Below are positions 1 through 14,831 of a stretch of DNA of 64,000 nt, in pieces. Within the stretch, counting starts at the first letter, position 1. Each line of letters starts with the position of its first letter. Below the pieces are notes generated by a model. The model was not told the origin of the DNA. It saw only the letters and a list, made by a program, of their open reading frames with translations, and searched no databases. Origin of the DNA: Hansfordia pulvinata (Eukaryota; Ascomycota; Sordariomycetes; Xylariales); NCBI GenBank assembly GCA_006538405.1, contig BJKQ01000010.1:124001-188000 (forward strand), read 5' to 3'. A program made the translations under genes and the position numbers.

Positions 1-337
1 AAAGTAGCGTATTACATTTAATGGCCTGATTCAAAGTGACTCAGATTCATATAAGTTACTCACTTAACTTATTTAGACTTATGTGAATCAGTAAAATCAC
101 TGATTTAAAGTGACTCACGTGAGTTACTTATAAGTTAAGTTAAGATATATGATTTATAATATTAATCTTATTAACTATATAAGTATATTATAAGTAAATT
201 ATTTTAAGTAATAATTATAACTTATACTTATTATATTTTAAGAGTTAAAAAATAAAAATAAGGATTTAATGTTTTAATTTATACTTCTTTCTAATATCTT
301 ATATATATTTATAAGCTTTATTTTATTTTATTATTAT

Positions 338-882
338 TAAGGTTAATAATGAGTTAACTCGAATCCGATTCACATAAATCCGGATTCATATGAGTTACTC
401 ACCCCTTTAATTCAGATTCATTGAGTTACTCATTTTACTAATTTAAAGTAACTCATGTGAATTTAAGTTACTTATAAATCAACTCACGGATTCAAAAATT
501 ATATAATTTAGGTATAGAAAGTATAAATTTAGTATAATTTTAAGTAATTTATTATTAAATAAGAATTAATAATAAACTTTGATTAATAGAAATTAAATCC
601 TTAAATTATATTAATAAGTTAGGTGTATAAAATTTAAAAGGAAAATGAAATAATAAGCTTAATTTAAATTATTAAGCTTAAAACTATGTATTTTATTAAT
701 TCAAATTAAATAAGTGAATCCGTGAGTTGATTCATGAGTAACTTAAAGTAACTCAGATTCACGTCAGTTACTCACCTTACTGATTCAGATTCATATAAAT
801 TAATAAAATCATTGATTTAAAGTGATTCACGTGAGTTACTCATGAATTAACTTAAGATTCATGATTCATAATACCAACCCTG
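338..882 (+). mobile_element. hAT-like MITE copy with 8-bp TSD
   Basis: The copy begins TAAGGTTAATAATGAG, a C-to-T/G-to-A version of CAGGGTTAATAATAAG, and ends AATACCAACCCTG. The flanks are attattat (330-337) and atcattat (883-890), an 8-bp target duplication differing by one transition. The left arm is the GTTAACTCGAATCCGATTC type and the right arm is the complement of the ATGAATCTTAAGTT type. The 545-bp length is typical of the family here. No coding capacity remains, so it is non-autonomous; the superfamily is inferred from CAGGG ends plus the 8-bp TSD. Confidence 0.75.
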
Positions 883-3345
883 ATCATTATTAAGTTCATC
901 CTTATGAATTTAAGTTTTTCTAGTTTAAAGAAAACTGCTTAAAGTTTTATATAAAAGTTAAAGTCTTAAGAAGTTAATAAGATTAAATCCGTGAGATTTA
1001 TAAGTAACTTAAAATAGCTTTTAAGGACTAATAAACTAGCTTAAGTAAGTTAAAGCCTATATAAGTTAACTCACGTAAGTGATTAATAAGGTTAATAAGA
1101 TATTCAATCCCGTTAACTCACGTGTATTAGATTCACGTATTAGTTTTTAAGCTTATATTATATAATAGGTCATATTAAAGTTTAAAACTGAACTTTCAAC
1201 TCGTTTGATTTAAAAGTTAAGCTTATAATGAATGATTAAACTCCTTTAATCTAAATGATTTCAATCCGTAAGTTAGCTTACGAGTAGCTTACATTCACGT
1301 GAGTTACTTTAAATATGTAAAGTGAGTGACTTAATAAATCTAAATTTAAGAAGTGGATAATTTACTTACGTTAATGACTTACGCGATTTAAATTAGGTTG
1401 ATTTATTGGTAATTTATAGTTGTTAACCCTGCTTATTAAACATTATCATTTAATACTACGTATTATTTATCATTTTTAATCATCTTTTAAACGGTTTACA
1501 CTTATCCTCACTTATTTACCTAATATAACGTAGCTTTATTTCTATTAAAGTGAGAAAATTGAAGCCGTGAGTTACGTTATAATAAATTTAAAAGCTTTTA
1601 TAAGTTTTAAATCCCACTTAAAAACCTTATACTTAAATAAGTTAATAAAGTTTTTATTATAAAAGACTTAATATAACTATCTTATAAGCTAAACGTTAAT
1701 CTTTATGTTTATTATGAATAGCTTATTATAAAAAGTAATACGTTTTATTTCTTATGTTATATTATAGTTAATATAATCCGTGTTCTTTCATTTGAATTAT
1801 TATACTTAAATTTACTTATTTGATTCCATATAATATAATTAATTAACATGATTTCTTTTATCTTTTCAACTATTTAATCTTAATTTATGAATGGATTAAA
1901 AATTTAATTTAATTTTCAAATTAATTATATGTTAATCTAATAAAATTTAAGACTTTAATTCTAACCTTATTTTTAAAAGCCTTTCAATAAGTTATATAAT
2001 GTATTTTAAAAAAAATCAATATAAACTCGCGTAATTTATGTATTTAAAAAAGCTTTATATAGCTTTTTTTCTTATAATTAACAACATGTCTCATTTAAGC
2101 ATATAGATAAAGCTAATAGCTTTTAATAAGTTATATATATATACATTTTTTAAAAACAAAGTACGATAAGCTTATAATTATAAGTAATGAAATATAATAT
2201 AGATTAAGAACCGTATAATAAATTTATAGTTAATAAGATAAGGTATATTAATTAAAGAATTTTGTTTAACTTCTTTAAAGTTCATTGACGTTTATACTTT
2301 AATTATTAAAAATTAAGAAGTCTTCATATTTAGTATAAAATATAACCAATCATAGACGATATAAAGCGTTAAATAATTGGTATAAGGCTTAATCCCTTAT
2401 GTTTTAATACTTTAGATTTCAAATATTATTTTCAAATTTGATGTTAAAGATCAATTTCTTATATTGAATGAATTATATATTAAAGTCGTTTAGAAAGACT
2501 TTAACGTAAGTTTCAATTATAAGAAGTTTAAGTCAGTATTATAAATGAAATTAATACGCGAATAAACCTTCAACTTTTTAATATCTTTTTAATAATTAAA
2601 GCAATTTTCAATGTTATAAATTCGTTTTTAACATTTAAATATATTTTTGTTAAAATAAGTTTATTAAAGTAATCGTAAGCTGTAAAGAGGCTTAGTATTT
2701 TCATTATAATTCAACTTATTATTTAATATTTAATTAGTAAAAAGCCTTTAAAGTAATGATTACTGCGCGCAGGCTTAATGAGACTCAAAGAGTTCCCCGA
2801 GAGTAAGTCAAATGATTTAATTGAATATATTTAAGAAAGATAATATAAGTAGACTTAAATTAAGACTTTAAGTTATATAAAGTTGATATATAGGATTTAA
2901 ATAAGCTTATTTAAATATTATCAACTTATTTATTCTAATTATATTCAATCAAGCCATTTCAATAATATTCGTTTTCTGATTTTAAATTAAGAAATGCTTA
3001 AAGCTCAGGAAAATCTCTTTAAATCAAAATAATTCATCGTACGGTTAGTTATAAATAAGTCAAAGCAGCTTCCGTCTTATTATAAGCTTATAGGAAATAG
3101 TTCAGGATTTTCATAAATAAGCTTACGAGAATTATAAACTTACGTTAATTAATAAAGGTACGGATTCGAATTAATTCTTGCATTGTACTTTTAAGTTAAG
3201 TTAAAAGTCTTTACTTACACTTTAGCTTTAAATATAAGTATAATACTCGATAAGCCCACGTTTTACACGATAGCTTTTATTTTAAATACGCTTTTATTCT
3301 TAAAAGCACGTTAATTAAATATTATAATATTATATCGTATATGTA
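883..3345. other. AT-rich stretch with element fragments
   Basis: Arm-like sequence of the hAT-like family is visible near 1000-1431: a start-like TAAGGTTAATAAG at 1087 and an end AACCCTG at 1431, with poorly matching flanks. The rest to 3345 is TA-rich DNA without a gene. A short patch at about 2760-2810 keeps some GC (GCGCGCAGG). Nothing else is recognised. Confidence 0.4.
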
Positions 3346-3960
3346 TAGGGTTAGTTATAAGTTGACTCGAATCCGATTCATATGAATTCGGATTCACATA
3401 AGTTACTTACCTTATTAATTCAGATTTATGTGAATCGAATTCACGTGAGTCCGGATTCATGTGAGTTACTCACCTCATTAATTTAAAGTAACTCACGTGA
3501 ATTTAACTTATTTAAAAATTAACTCACGGATTCATAATATTTATTTTGATTAGTATAATAACTAATTTCAAGCTTAATTGTAACTTATAATAACTATAAA
3601 AATCTTATTAACTTAAATGTAACTTAAAGAAATACTTAAACTTAAAATTAAAGTTCAATTAATTAATTTTATTTATTTATTTTTATTTTTATTTTTATTT
3701 TAAAACTTTTTATACTATTTCATAATGGTTTATACTTAATAATTGCTTTTTTTAAAAAAAGAAATCCGTGAGTTAACTTATAAGTAACTTAAAGTAACTC
3801 ACGTGAGTCAGTAGCCTGATTCAGAGTAACTCAGATTCATGTGAGTTACTCATTTAACTGATTTAGATTCATGTGAATCAGTAAAATCACTGTCTTAAAG
3901 TAACTTATATGAGTTACTTATCAATTAACTTAAGATTCATGATTTGTAATACTAAGCTTA
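3346..3960 (+). mobile_element. hAT-like MITE copy with decayed 8-bp TSD
   Basis: The copy starts TAGGGTTAGTTATAAG and ends GTAATACTAAGCTTA, a decayed AACCCTG terminus. The flanks tatatgta (3338-3345) and tacatata (3961-3968) agree at six positions, and both differences are transitions, as expected of one TSD after RIP. Both arms carry the family's palindromic ACTCACGTGAGT-type words. Length is 615 bp, slightly above the family norm. The interior is AT-rich without coding capacity. Confidence 0.65.
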
Positions 3961-4077
3961 TACATATATATTTTAAGACCTTTTAATAATTGATTCTTAA
4001 CTTAATTAATTAATATAATACGTACTTTTATTATAACTATTTATAATAAAAAAGCTTTAAGTATCAGTTATTATAAG

Positions 4078-5138
4078 CAAGGTTAAGAATGGGTTAATTT
4101 GGCTTTATTCACGTAAATCATTTATTTACGTGAGTCACTTATCTTTGAAATTTAAATTGATTAAGTTACTTATTAACTTAATTTATAATAGCTTTTGAAT
4201 AACTTATAAGGTAGCTTACGGATTCACGGTAGTGATTTCTAATAAGTATAATACTTTAATGTAAGTTTTATTTCAATTTAAGTTAATATAAAGAATTGAA
4301 ACATCTTTATCTTCAATAAATACTTTATATAAAATGAATAAGGTAATTAAAAAGAAAATGATTTATCTTTTATTTTTTATGATAAGAAATGTTATCTTTA
4401 AGCACTTTATACACTTATACTACTTTTAGTATCTTAAAAGTATTATAACTTTTAATAATTAAGGTCGATGGACTGACGTAAAACTTATAATTCATAGTTA
4501 TAACATTAAATATAAACTTTAATTATAGCTTTCATAATCGATTTATATATAAGGTTAATAGTAAAATCATAAGTTTTAAGGTACCTTATGAGTAACTTAT
4601 ATAAATTGCTTTAAATAAATGATCTTATTAATTTATATAAATTTAAACCAGTAGAATAGGTGACTCGCGTGAATTAAAATTACGTAAAACTGGTTAAGTG
4701 AATCATGTGGATGACTTTAACTTACTTATAACTTATAAGTTAACCCACGGATTTGAAAAATGTATGTTTAAGTATAAAAGCTATATAAAAGATATAAAAG
4801 ACACATTTTACAAGTGATATATCATTAAGGTAATCATAATAAATTAAAGTTAATTATAAAAAATCAACCTTAAGTTTAAATTAAAGAGTAAAGTATATTA
4901 ACGTTATTGAAACTTATACTAATTGATTTAAAATTAAGTTAAGCATAATACTGATAATTTATAAGTTCAGATTAAATAAGTTAAATCCGTGAAATGTTTT
5001 CATATGTCTTAAAAACCTAAAAAGAAACTGTAAGAAAATATGTTAAGTGATTTATATAAATTTAAATTGAAGGGGTTAAAAGCTTACGGGGTTACTAACT
5101 TACTTATATTAATTCGAGTTAACTTATTCGTAACCCTG
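4078..5138. mobile_element. Longer hAT-like element copy (about 1.06 kb)
   Basis: It starts CAAGGTTAAGAATGGG and ends TTATTCGTAACCCTG. The flanks attataag (4070-4077) and cttataag (5139-5146) match at 7 of 8 positions. Both ends look like the CTCGAGTTAACTTATT arm type, unlike most copies, which have two different arm types. The copy is about twice the usual length, so either the interior is longer or another insertion is unresolved. No reading frame is visible. Confidence 0.5.
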
Positions 5139-6399
5139 CTTATAAGACGCCCGGATCGTATATATTACATATAAAACTTTTCAACCACGATTAATATAAC
5201 TTAAACTTAATACACAAAATATAAGAGTTAAAACTTTTAATACGCCTTTACGAAAGTCAGATTTATAATAATAAGGAGATAACTTGAAGGCTATATAATA
5301 ATTCATATATTAAACCGTAAAAACAATAGATGTTAATATTATATAAAAGTTAGTTTATTTTTAAGTAATAATACATATATAACTGAAGTAAATTTAACGT
5401 TTAAAGTATACGTTTTAACTTTTAACTTAACCTATAACTAATGTATAAAAGTTACTTTAAAATCTTACCTTTATTACCTTACGTAAGTTCTTGACTTAAG
5501 TAAGTTAAATTGTATAAATTTTACCCTACTTTAACTTAGCCGAGTGACTTACGGAAGCTACTTAAAGCTACTTATATATGAACTCACGGAATTTCGAATT
5601 TCTAGACTTAATAAAACTTAGAGAGCAGTTTTATAGAAATGTGATTAATTAAAATAAATGAAATTCATATATTTAAATCTAAGTCGGTTTACTTATATTA
5701 CTTACTTATGCTACTTACGTCTATTTTAAAAATATATTACCGAATTAAAATAATATGAAATATTAAGGTGATTTATAATAATAATCGAACCGTACGTTCC
5801 TTTTTTAAAGTAATTCTTAAATATATAAATTAAAGTATATTGTCTTTACTTATATAGTAAATATCAGGGTTAATAATAAGTTAACTCGAATCAGATTCAT
5901 ATGAATCCGGATTCATGTGAGTTACTCACCCCTTAATTCAGATTCATATGAATCAGATTCACATGAATCCGGACTTACGTGAGTTACTCACCTTACTGAT
6001 TTAAAGTAACTCATATGAATCTAAGTTACTTTTAAATTAACTCACGGATTCAAATTTCTTATTTTAATTTAATTTATTGATTTATTATAAGCTGAATTAT
6101 AACCATATTTATCTTAAGTTCTTTTTATTAATCTTAATTTACTTTATATTTTAATTTATATTAAACTTTAAATTAAAATGTAAGTTTAAATAACCTAAAA
6201 CGTTTTAATCTTTAACTTTAACTTACTTAATATAATAATTAAAACTTATAATCTTAATAAATGCTTAAGTTTAATTAGCTTAAATTATTATAATTAATTT
6301 TAACTTAATTCAATTATTAACTTAAGCTTATAATATTCATTAATACTTAACTTTTATTCATTATTATTATTGATTTTAACTTAATTTGCTTATTATTTT

Positions 6400-6962
6400 C
6401 AGGGTTAGTATTATAAATCATAAATCTTAAGTTGATTCATGAGTAACTCACATGAATCACTTTAAATCAGTGATTTTACTGATTTATGTGACTCTAAGTT
6501 ACTTTAAATCAGCTTATTAATTCACGTAAGTTACTTTAAGTTGCTTATAAATCGATTCACGGATTTAAATAATATAAATTTATATAATATGATGTATAAA
6601 AGTAATATAAAAGAAATTAAAAGAACGTTTTTTAAAATATATTATTATTAAAATAATAATTAATAATTTAAAATAACTATAAAAAATAAGATTTTAAGTT
6701 TATATTAAATATAGAAGTGGGATTAAGTTATTTAAATTTATCGTTCTTTATTAAAGCTTAAATTAAGCTCAATATTAATTATTTTATTAATTAAATTTAA
6801 ATAAGTGAATCCGTGAGTTAACTTATGAATAACTTAGATTTAAGTGAGTTACTTTAAATTAACGAGGTGAGTAACTTATATGAATCCGGATTCACGTGAA
6901 TCTGATTTATATAAATCTAGATTTATGTGAATCGGAGTCGAGTTAACTTATTATTAACCTTG
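6400..6962 (-). mobile_element. hAT-like MITE, perfect 8-bp TSD, nested
   Basis: The copy begins CAGGGTTAGTATTATAAATC and ends TTATTATTAACCTTG. The flanks attatttt (6392-6399) and attatttt (6963-6970) are identical. It lies in the opposite orientation to the element at 5865-15926 into which it inserted. Length is 563 bp. Subterminal arms carry repeated GAGTAACTCACGTGAATC-like words, and the interior is AT-only. Confidence 0.85.
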
Positions 6963-7393
6963 ATTATTTTAAACTTATAATCTTAATTAATATTTAAGTT
7001 AAATATATTAAAGTGTTATTATTAACATTTACTTACTTTATTTATTAATCTTTATTTATAGTTTTGAATTATATACTTTTTACTTTTATTTTAATACTTA
7101 AATAATTATATATAAGTTATTTTATACGCTTTTAAGTTATAAACTTACTTAAAATTCTATTAAGATAGAACTTTTATATCCGTGAATTAACTTATAAATA
7201 ACTTAAAGTAACTCATATAAATTAATAAGCTAATTTAAAGTAACTTAAATTCATGTAAATCACTCACTTCCAGGGTTAATAATAAGTTAACTCGAATCCG
7301 ATTCATATAAATCCGGATTCATGTGAGTTGCTCACCCTTTTAGTTCAGATTCATTAAGTTACTTACCTTACTAATTCAAAGTAACTCACGTGA

Positions 7394-7930
7394 TATAACG
7401 ACCTGGATTCTTTTTAAGAAAAATTCAAAGTTAATTTAAGGGTTTATATTTTAAAGAACACTCGAAAGGTCGTTTATCGGTAAACATTAAGTAATTAACT
7501 GATAATAAGTAATTAAAGTATTAAATAAGTGGTAAACTATCGTTAAGAGGTATATTCTTATTTAAGAATAACTTAAATGCTTAATTTAATCATTAAATTA
7601 ATAAATAATTAAATATATAAGAAACCTTCCGTCCTTATATATCTTTTATTCTTTTATTAATACCGTATCCCGGATCACGTTTTTTAAGGTGATCTTTATC
7701 TTACTTATAACCTTCTTTATAAGCGTCGCCTTAATCACGGTGATCGTAATAAGCGTGTAAACTACTTATTATCTTAATAATAATCTTAATCATATGATCT
7801 TATTTTATATTTTCACCTTTCCTTATATATATAATTAATTTAATATCGTTTTACGCGATTATTAATTTATAAGTCTTTTACTTATATTAATATAACTTAT
7901 CTTATTAACTTAATAATCGGGTTCGTAATA
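7394..7930 (-). repeat. Left LTR (537 bp)
   Basis: It aligns without a length change to 14832-15368. Shared landmarks are TTTTTAAGAAAAATTCAAAG near the start, ATATATAAGAAACCTTCC in the middle and AATCGGGTTCGTAA at the end. This copy is more heavily AT-mutated than its partner. Confidence 0.85.
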
Positions 7931-10900
7931 TTATACCCTTTCTTTTAAGTTATTTATCCTTAATTAATAAATATAAAAAAGTATATATGCCTTATTATAA
8001 GCGTAACCTTTATACCTTTATTTATATCTTTTATTTTTCTTATCCTTATTAATATATTAAGTTTATTTTAACCTTTTATATAATTTATTATTATTAAGCG
8101 TTAAGGTTTATTAAAATTTATTACGCTTAATAATATAATTACGGATATACCGTATTCTTATTATTTTAAAAATAAAAGTCGAGTTCTTACCGTATCTTTA
8201 AAGATAAGAGTTATTATTAAAAATATATTTATTATAACCGTTCTTATAATAATATTTTAATAATACCGTCCTTTAAATAAGTTATAACTTAATAATATAA
8301 GCTTAAAGTTAAAAAAAGGAGGCGAGCGATAAACTCTTATCTTTATATACTTAATTAATAAAGCTTTAATCTTAATTAACGTTAATTATTAATCGGTTCA
8401 GCCGTATTTAAAAGATAAAATCTTAAGTAAAAAAGAAAGGTTCGGATCTCTTTACTTATAAAATAATAAAGTTAAATAAAAAGGACGGTGTGCTCCTTAC
8501 TTTAAATACTTATAAACGGTGTTTAATTAATAACTTATAATATATTAAAGTTCTTAACGATATAAATTAATTAACGTTTAAGCTAAGTTCCGATTTTTCC
8601 TTTATAAACTTCCTTATTTTATTTAAAAAGCCGCCGGTCTTTATTAATAATACTATTTAATAATTAAGGATAATTTAAATAGTTTTTAAGTTTTTAAGTA
8701 TTTTTTAATAATAAGTAACCTTTTTATTATATTAAATACTTTATTATAAATCTTTATTAACGTGAATTTAATATCTTTTTAACCTTAAATTCTTAAGTAT
8801 TAATATCGGCTTCAATTTCGGTTTTAAGCTATATATTAACCGGTGTTAATTTTAATAATAAAACGTAAAATACTAAGTAAATATTTATAATATTAAGTAA
8901 CGATAATTTAAAATTAATTAATAAAACGATCTCGTTAATTTTAAATAATTTAATCTTCTTAAAATTTAATTTATTATTAAGTCTTTTAATTTAAATATTT
9001 TTATATAATAAATAAACCTTATCTCCCTTTTTTAAGGTCGGCCTTAACGACCGGTGGTTATCGTAATACCGTTTTATACGTTATTAAATCGCTGTAAGTT
9101 CCGTGTAAAAGTGTTTATAAAGAGTTATAAGATATTTAACTTAAATAACGGCTTTTAAAGCGTTACCGTTAATTATTACTTATTATAATCTTTATAAGTT
9201 AAATTTATAATTCGTATAAAAAGGTGATATCTTTATATCTTTATTATTTAAATTATTATATATAAATTTTATCTTAAGTAAAAAGGATACTTAATTATTT
9301 TATTTAAAGTTAATATAGCATCGTAAATATTATTTTAATACTTAATTAAATCGTTTTATACGATTATTTATTTACGAATAATATATTATTAATATCTTAT
9401 ATTATACTTTAAATTATTATATAAATGATTTTTAAAAATAAGTTATAAAAAGCTTATCTCGATTTATAATAAGTTCTTTTAATAAGTTATATTAATTAAA
9501 TACGGTCTTATTTATAAGTTAAGTAATTTATATTACGGTTATAATTTCCTTAAATAATTAAAACTTCGCGAACTTAATAAGCTATTTTATATAAATTATA
9601 AAATTATTATAAACGATTTTAATTATTAAATTTATAAATAACGGTAACTTTATAATAAAGTTTATTAAAACCGATTTTTATATTTTATCCTTAAAAAGTA
9701 TAAGTTAAAGTTCTTTATAAGGCTTATAACGTGTTACTTTAAATCGAATACATATATTGTATTCTCCGATTATTATCTTAATTAATCTTTTAAGGTTTAA
9801 AAAGTCGTAATCACGTTATACTCGTTATATGGTTTTTTAAATCCCTTAATAATTATAAAATAAATCTTTATAAATTATTATAATAAGTCGTTATTATAAC
9901 GGTATAAATATAAATTATTTATTATAAAAAAGTATAACTCCATTAAATTATCCGGAAAGGTTAAACCGTTTATTATTCAATAGTGCTTTTAAACGTTATA
10001 TTTCTTATTATAATTTATAATTAAATTATTCTTCTTTAACTTAAATAAGTCGGATTTATTATATAAGAATTAAGTTCCTTTTTTTATTCTTTTTTAAGAT
10101 AAATTATAATTTTATTATTAAATTTATCGTAAAGTAATCGAATCGTTTATTAAAAGCGTCGGCTTTAATATTCTTTTTACCTTTATAATATTTCATTTTA
10201 AAGTTAAATTTTAAAAAGATCTTTATTTATTAAATTTATAGCTTATTAAGGACTTTATTCTTAATAAAAGTAATAAAATTCTTATAATTAATTCGGATAA
10301 TTATAAGTATAAAAGTGCTATTTAAGTAATACCTTTATTCCTTAAATACTTTAATAATAATTATAAGCTCCTTATCGTATATTATATAATTAAGTTTTAA
10401 TTTATTAAACTTCTTTAAAAAAAAAAGCTATAAAATATAACTTCCTTAATCCGTCTCGTTATTTAAGTTATCCTTTTATTATAAAGTCGTTAATGTTAAC
10501 GTTTATTTCGACTTTTATAAATTTATTAAAGTTTATTATTATTATAATTAATTCTTATATAATAACGTTCTTAATCACGTTAAATACTATTTAAAGTTTA
10601 TCGTTTATTTAAAAAGGTGATCCTTTTTTATTATATCGGTAAGCGGTGTAACGTGCTTATTATACCCTTTAATAAAGGCTTAATAATAATTTATAAGTCC
10701 GATAAATAATCGAATCTTTAAAACGTTATAAGGAGTAAGTTAATTTTAAACTGCTTAAATCTTAAATTATTATATTAAGACTTTTCTTAATTAAATAATA
10801 TATTTAACGAAGTTAACTTTTATTTAATAAAATTAACTTTTCTTTAAATTAACTTAAAGGTTAACGTTTTAAAGGGCTTAAAAGACTTATATTATATGGC

Positions 10901-13900
10901 TTATATAATCCGTTTTATTCTTAAATAAATTAAAATATCGTTAAAGTATATTATTATAAGAATATTAAGGTAAAGCTTAAGCATATTATTAATTATATTT
11001 TAAAAACTAATTAAAGTATTTATAAGTTTAAAAAGTATTATTAAATACTTAAAATGCCCTTTAAGTGTTTAAAATACCGTCTTTTATTTATCTCCTTTTA
11101 AGATCTTGATAAAATAATAAGCGTTTAATAAATCTATCGTGGTAAAGATCTTAACTTTATAAAGCTAATCCTTAAATACCTTAATTAAAGGTAAAAAGTA
11201 TCGATTCTTAATCGTAATATCGTTAAGTTATAAATAATTAACATATATCCGTTAAGATCCGTCTTTTTCAAGTATAAAAAGGATAAAATAATTAATTAAT
11301 AACGTAAATAATTTAATACATCCTTTCTTTAAATCTTTTTACAGCTTTTTCTTAAGTTTAACACGTTATATTAAATTTAATAAATAAACGGACTTAAACA
11401 TTAATTAAGCTCCGTTTTTAAATAATATTATATAATCGTAATTCGAATATAATAATAAGTTATTTTCTATATTAAACTTATCTTAAAATAATATTATAAA
11501 TTACCGATACTCCTTAAGTATTACTTATTTTAATAAGCAATCCTCTTTTATTATTTTAATAATAACGCGTCTTATAAATATAAACTTAAATTTATTTAAT
11601 AATAAAAGCGTTATCTTTAATTAAGTATTATAATCTCTTTTTAATATTTCTTATTAAAAACGGTTAATACTTTAATTAAAGTTAAGATTTACTAATTATA
11701 ATTAAAGTATCTTTAAGATTATCTTATCCGAGATATTAACGATATTTAATTAAAGTCTTATAAGTTAACCTTAAATAATAATTAAAAAAGGCTTAATCTT
11801 ACGTTCGATTATCTTTAAGCTTTCTTTAAATAACTCTTATTTATTATTATAAGTTAATATAAGGCGTCTTTCTTATTTTATAATAATTTAAATTTATTAA
11901 TAATTCATAACGATATTAAATTTTAAGTCGATCCGTTATTAATTAATACTTAAATTCTCTTTAATCCGTAACATACCGTTACGTTTAATTATATAGCTTT
12001 ATTTTTATTAAAGGCTTATCTTATTATATAAGTTCTTTTTATTTATTACCTTAATTTAATAATAAAGTATTTTAATTTTTTAAGTATTATTATATCGCCC
12101 TTTATATTAAGCCGTGTTATTAAAAGTTATTCGTAAAAGCCTCGCTTTATTATAATTTAATATTCAAAAATAAAGCACGTTATTTATCGTTTTATAATAA
12201 TAATTTAATTAATAGATTATTAATATATTTTAATATTTAACTTTTAAGTATTAACTCTTTAATTAAATATTATACTTACTTTATAAGTTTAACACGTGTT
12301 ATACACACGGTTCCTTTTAATAAGTTATAACGTTATTTTAATTTCTTATAAAGTATAAAAAGTGTTCTTTAATAAGATATAAAAGGTTTTATTAATATAA
12401 AGTGGCCGAAATATTAATAATATTATAATTCTTATATTAATTTAAACGTTTTAACTTTTATAAAGAAGTAACGATACTTAACTTTATTAATTAAATATTA
12501 TTAATAAGTAATATAAATATAATTATATTATACGATCTCGTTATATTAAACATTATAAGGAATTAAATCGTATATATCTTTATACACTTTTTTTAAGTCT
12601 TTTTTATTTAAGATTATTATTAATTTTTTTATATTATTAAAGGTCTTACCGTAATAAAAGAAATCTTCCTTTTTTTTTAAATAAATATTTATATAAGCTT
12701 TATACTTAATAAATTTCCGTTACGTCGCTCAATTCGTTATAGTTTTTTTAAAGGTATTCCTTAAGCTTAAATATAAGTGTTTACTTAAAAGGCCCTTTTA
12801 AAAATTAAATATATATCAATACGTTGATTATTACGTTTATTTCTTTATTAAATATTCGTTATCTTATTATAAAATTATAATAATCTTTATAATCTTTAAT
12901 TTACTTAATTAAATCTTGCCGATCTTCTTAATCTTAAATAACATTTATCTTAAAATAAAAAGCTTATATATTCTTTATAATTACTTTAAAAATAAAAGAG
13001 TTAAGTAAGTCTTATTTCTTTTATAAAGTGGTCTTAATACGTTTTTAAGTCTTATTATCTTTAACTTTTAATATATTATTAATAATATTATAAGGGTTAT
13101 TATCGTATCGTTTATCGAAAAACGTGTATAATCGAGGGTCGTCGGTTAATTTATTAAAAAATTAAATTACTTATTTTAAATAAAAGGCTCGATCCTTAAT
13201 AATAACCCGTTAATATCCTTTTTTAAATATTTAAAGTATAACATTATATTATATATTAATATCGGTTTTATTTTAATTAATAATTTTTATAATCTTTTAA
13301 AAGGTCCGCTTTAAGGAGTTACGTTATATAAAGCCTTATTTATATACTTTTTATTTTAAAGTATTTATTAAGTCTTATAAAAGTATTATAATATTAAATA
13401 TATTACGGTTAATATATCGTTATAAGGCTAAATATATATAACCGACTTAAAAAGTATTATAAGTCCTTTTTTAAAAGGTCTTAATTTATTAATTCACGCG
13501 TTATTTTTAATACTTTATTACTTTATTAAACCCTCCTTATAAAATATTAAGGGCAGCGTTAAATTTAAGGTTAAAGTTTAAATTATCGTATACCTTATAA
13601 GTTATATAAACCCGTTCTTTAAATATAAAGGTTTATCCGTCTTAATTTATCGCGACTTCCTTAATAACTTTAATATATTTATTAGCTTATTTAAGTTATT
13701 TAAATACTTAATAATCTTATACGATATATTTTAATTTATTATAATTATAATATTTAAATACCTTTTTATATTTTTTTATTAAGAGCGCGGTTAATATTTA
13801 TAAGTTTAAAGTATTATTTATAAAAGATAAAGTAAGGCCTTATCCTTTTTTATCGTTATCGCGTTATATTTTAAGGTATATATTAATTATCTTTACCCTT

Positions 13901-14831
13901 CTCGTGATAACGTTTATATAATTATAAGTTAATATAAATAACGGCCTTAATATACTTTATAAAGTTATTTAATAAATCTTATTTAATTAACTTATCCTTA
14001 ACTTCCTCCTTTAATCCTTAATAAAATATAAGGATCTTACTTTCCTTAATTAAGTTAAGTTATATAAAAATACGTTTAAAGTCGGCGGCGTAAAGGGATA
14101 TTAAGGTCTTTTATTAAAGGTTAATAAGTTCTCTTTTAATTTATTATTTCTTATTTAAGTCTTAAAATAAGCCTTTAAGTTATCGCTTAAACCTTATATA
14201 AAATATAAAGATCCTTTACGTTTTAACGGATTATAAAGTTAAAGGTTTATTAATAAACTTAATAAAGTATAATTTAAACCATGTTAACGCTTTTTTATAA
14301 AGAAAGGATTTAATATAGATTACATGATTTTTCTTATTATTAAAGTGTTTATATAATTAATAAAATACCTTTATTTAAGTTAAAAACCCTTAAAGCTACT
14401 TAAAGGTATTATTAAAGGTTTTAAAAAGGTTAATCTTAAGGTTAACGTTAATTAAGGGAGCTTTAATAATACCTTTAACGCCTTATATAACCTTAATAAG
14501 TTAAGCTTATTAAAGTTTATTAATTATATTAATATACTTAATATAAGCTTATTATAATTATTCGTTAACGTTCTCGTAAGCTTAATAAAAGGCTTATAAT
14601 TATTCTTATAAAGTATAAAGCTTATTAAGTAATTACTTATATTCGCCTTTAATAAAATCATATTTTTCTTTATCGTTATTAACCTTTTTTATCTTTTTAA
14701 TTAAGTTCCTTAAAGGCGTTTACGCTACCGGCTACTTAAAGGATCCAGGTTAAGATAATATTATATTAATTAAATATTACTTAAAGGTATTAACGGACAG
14801 TTATTAAATACTTAAATAAAAGTGATTAAAA

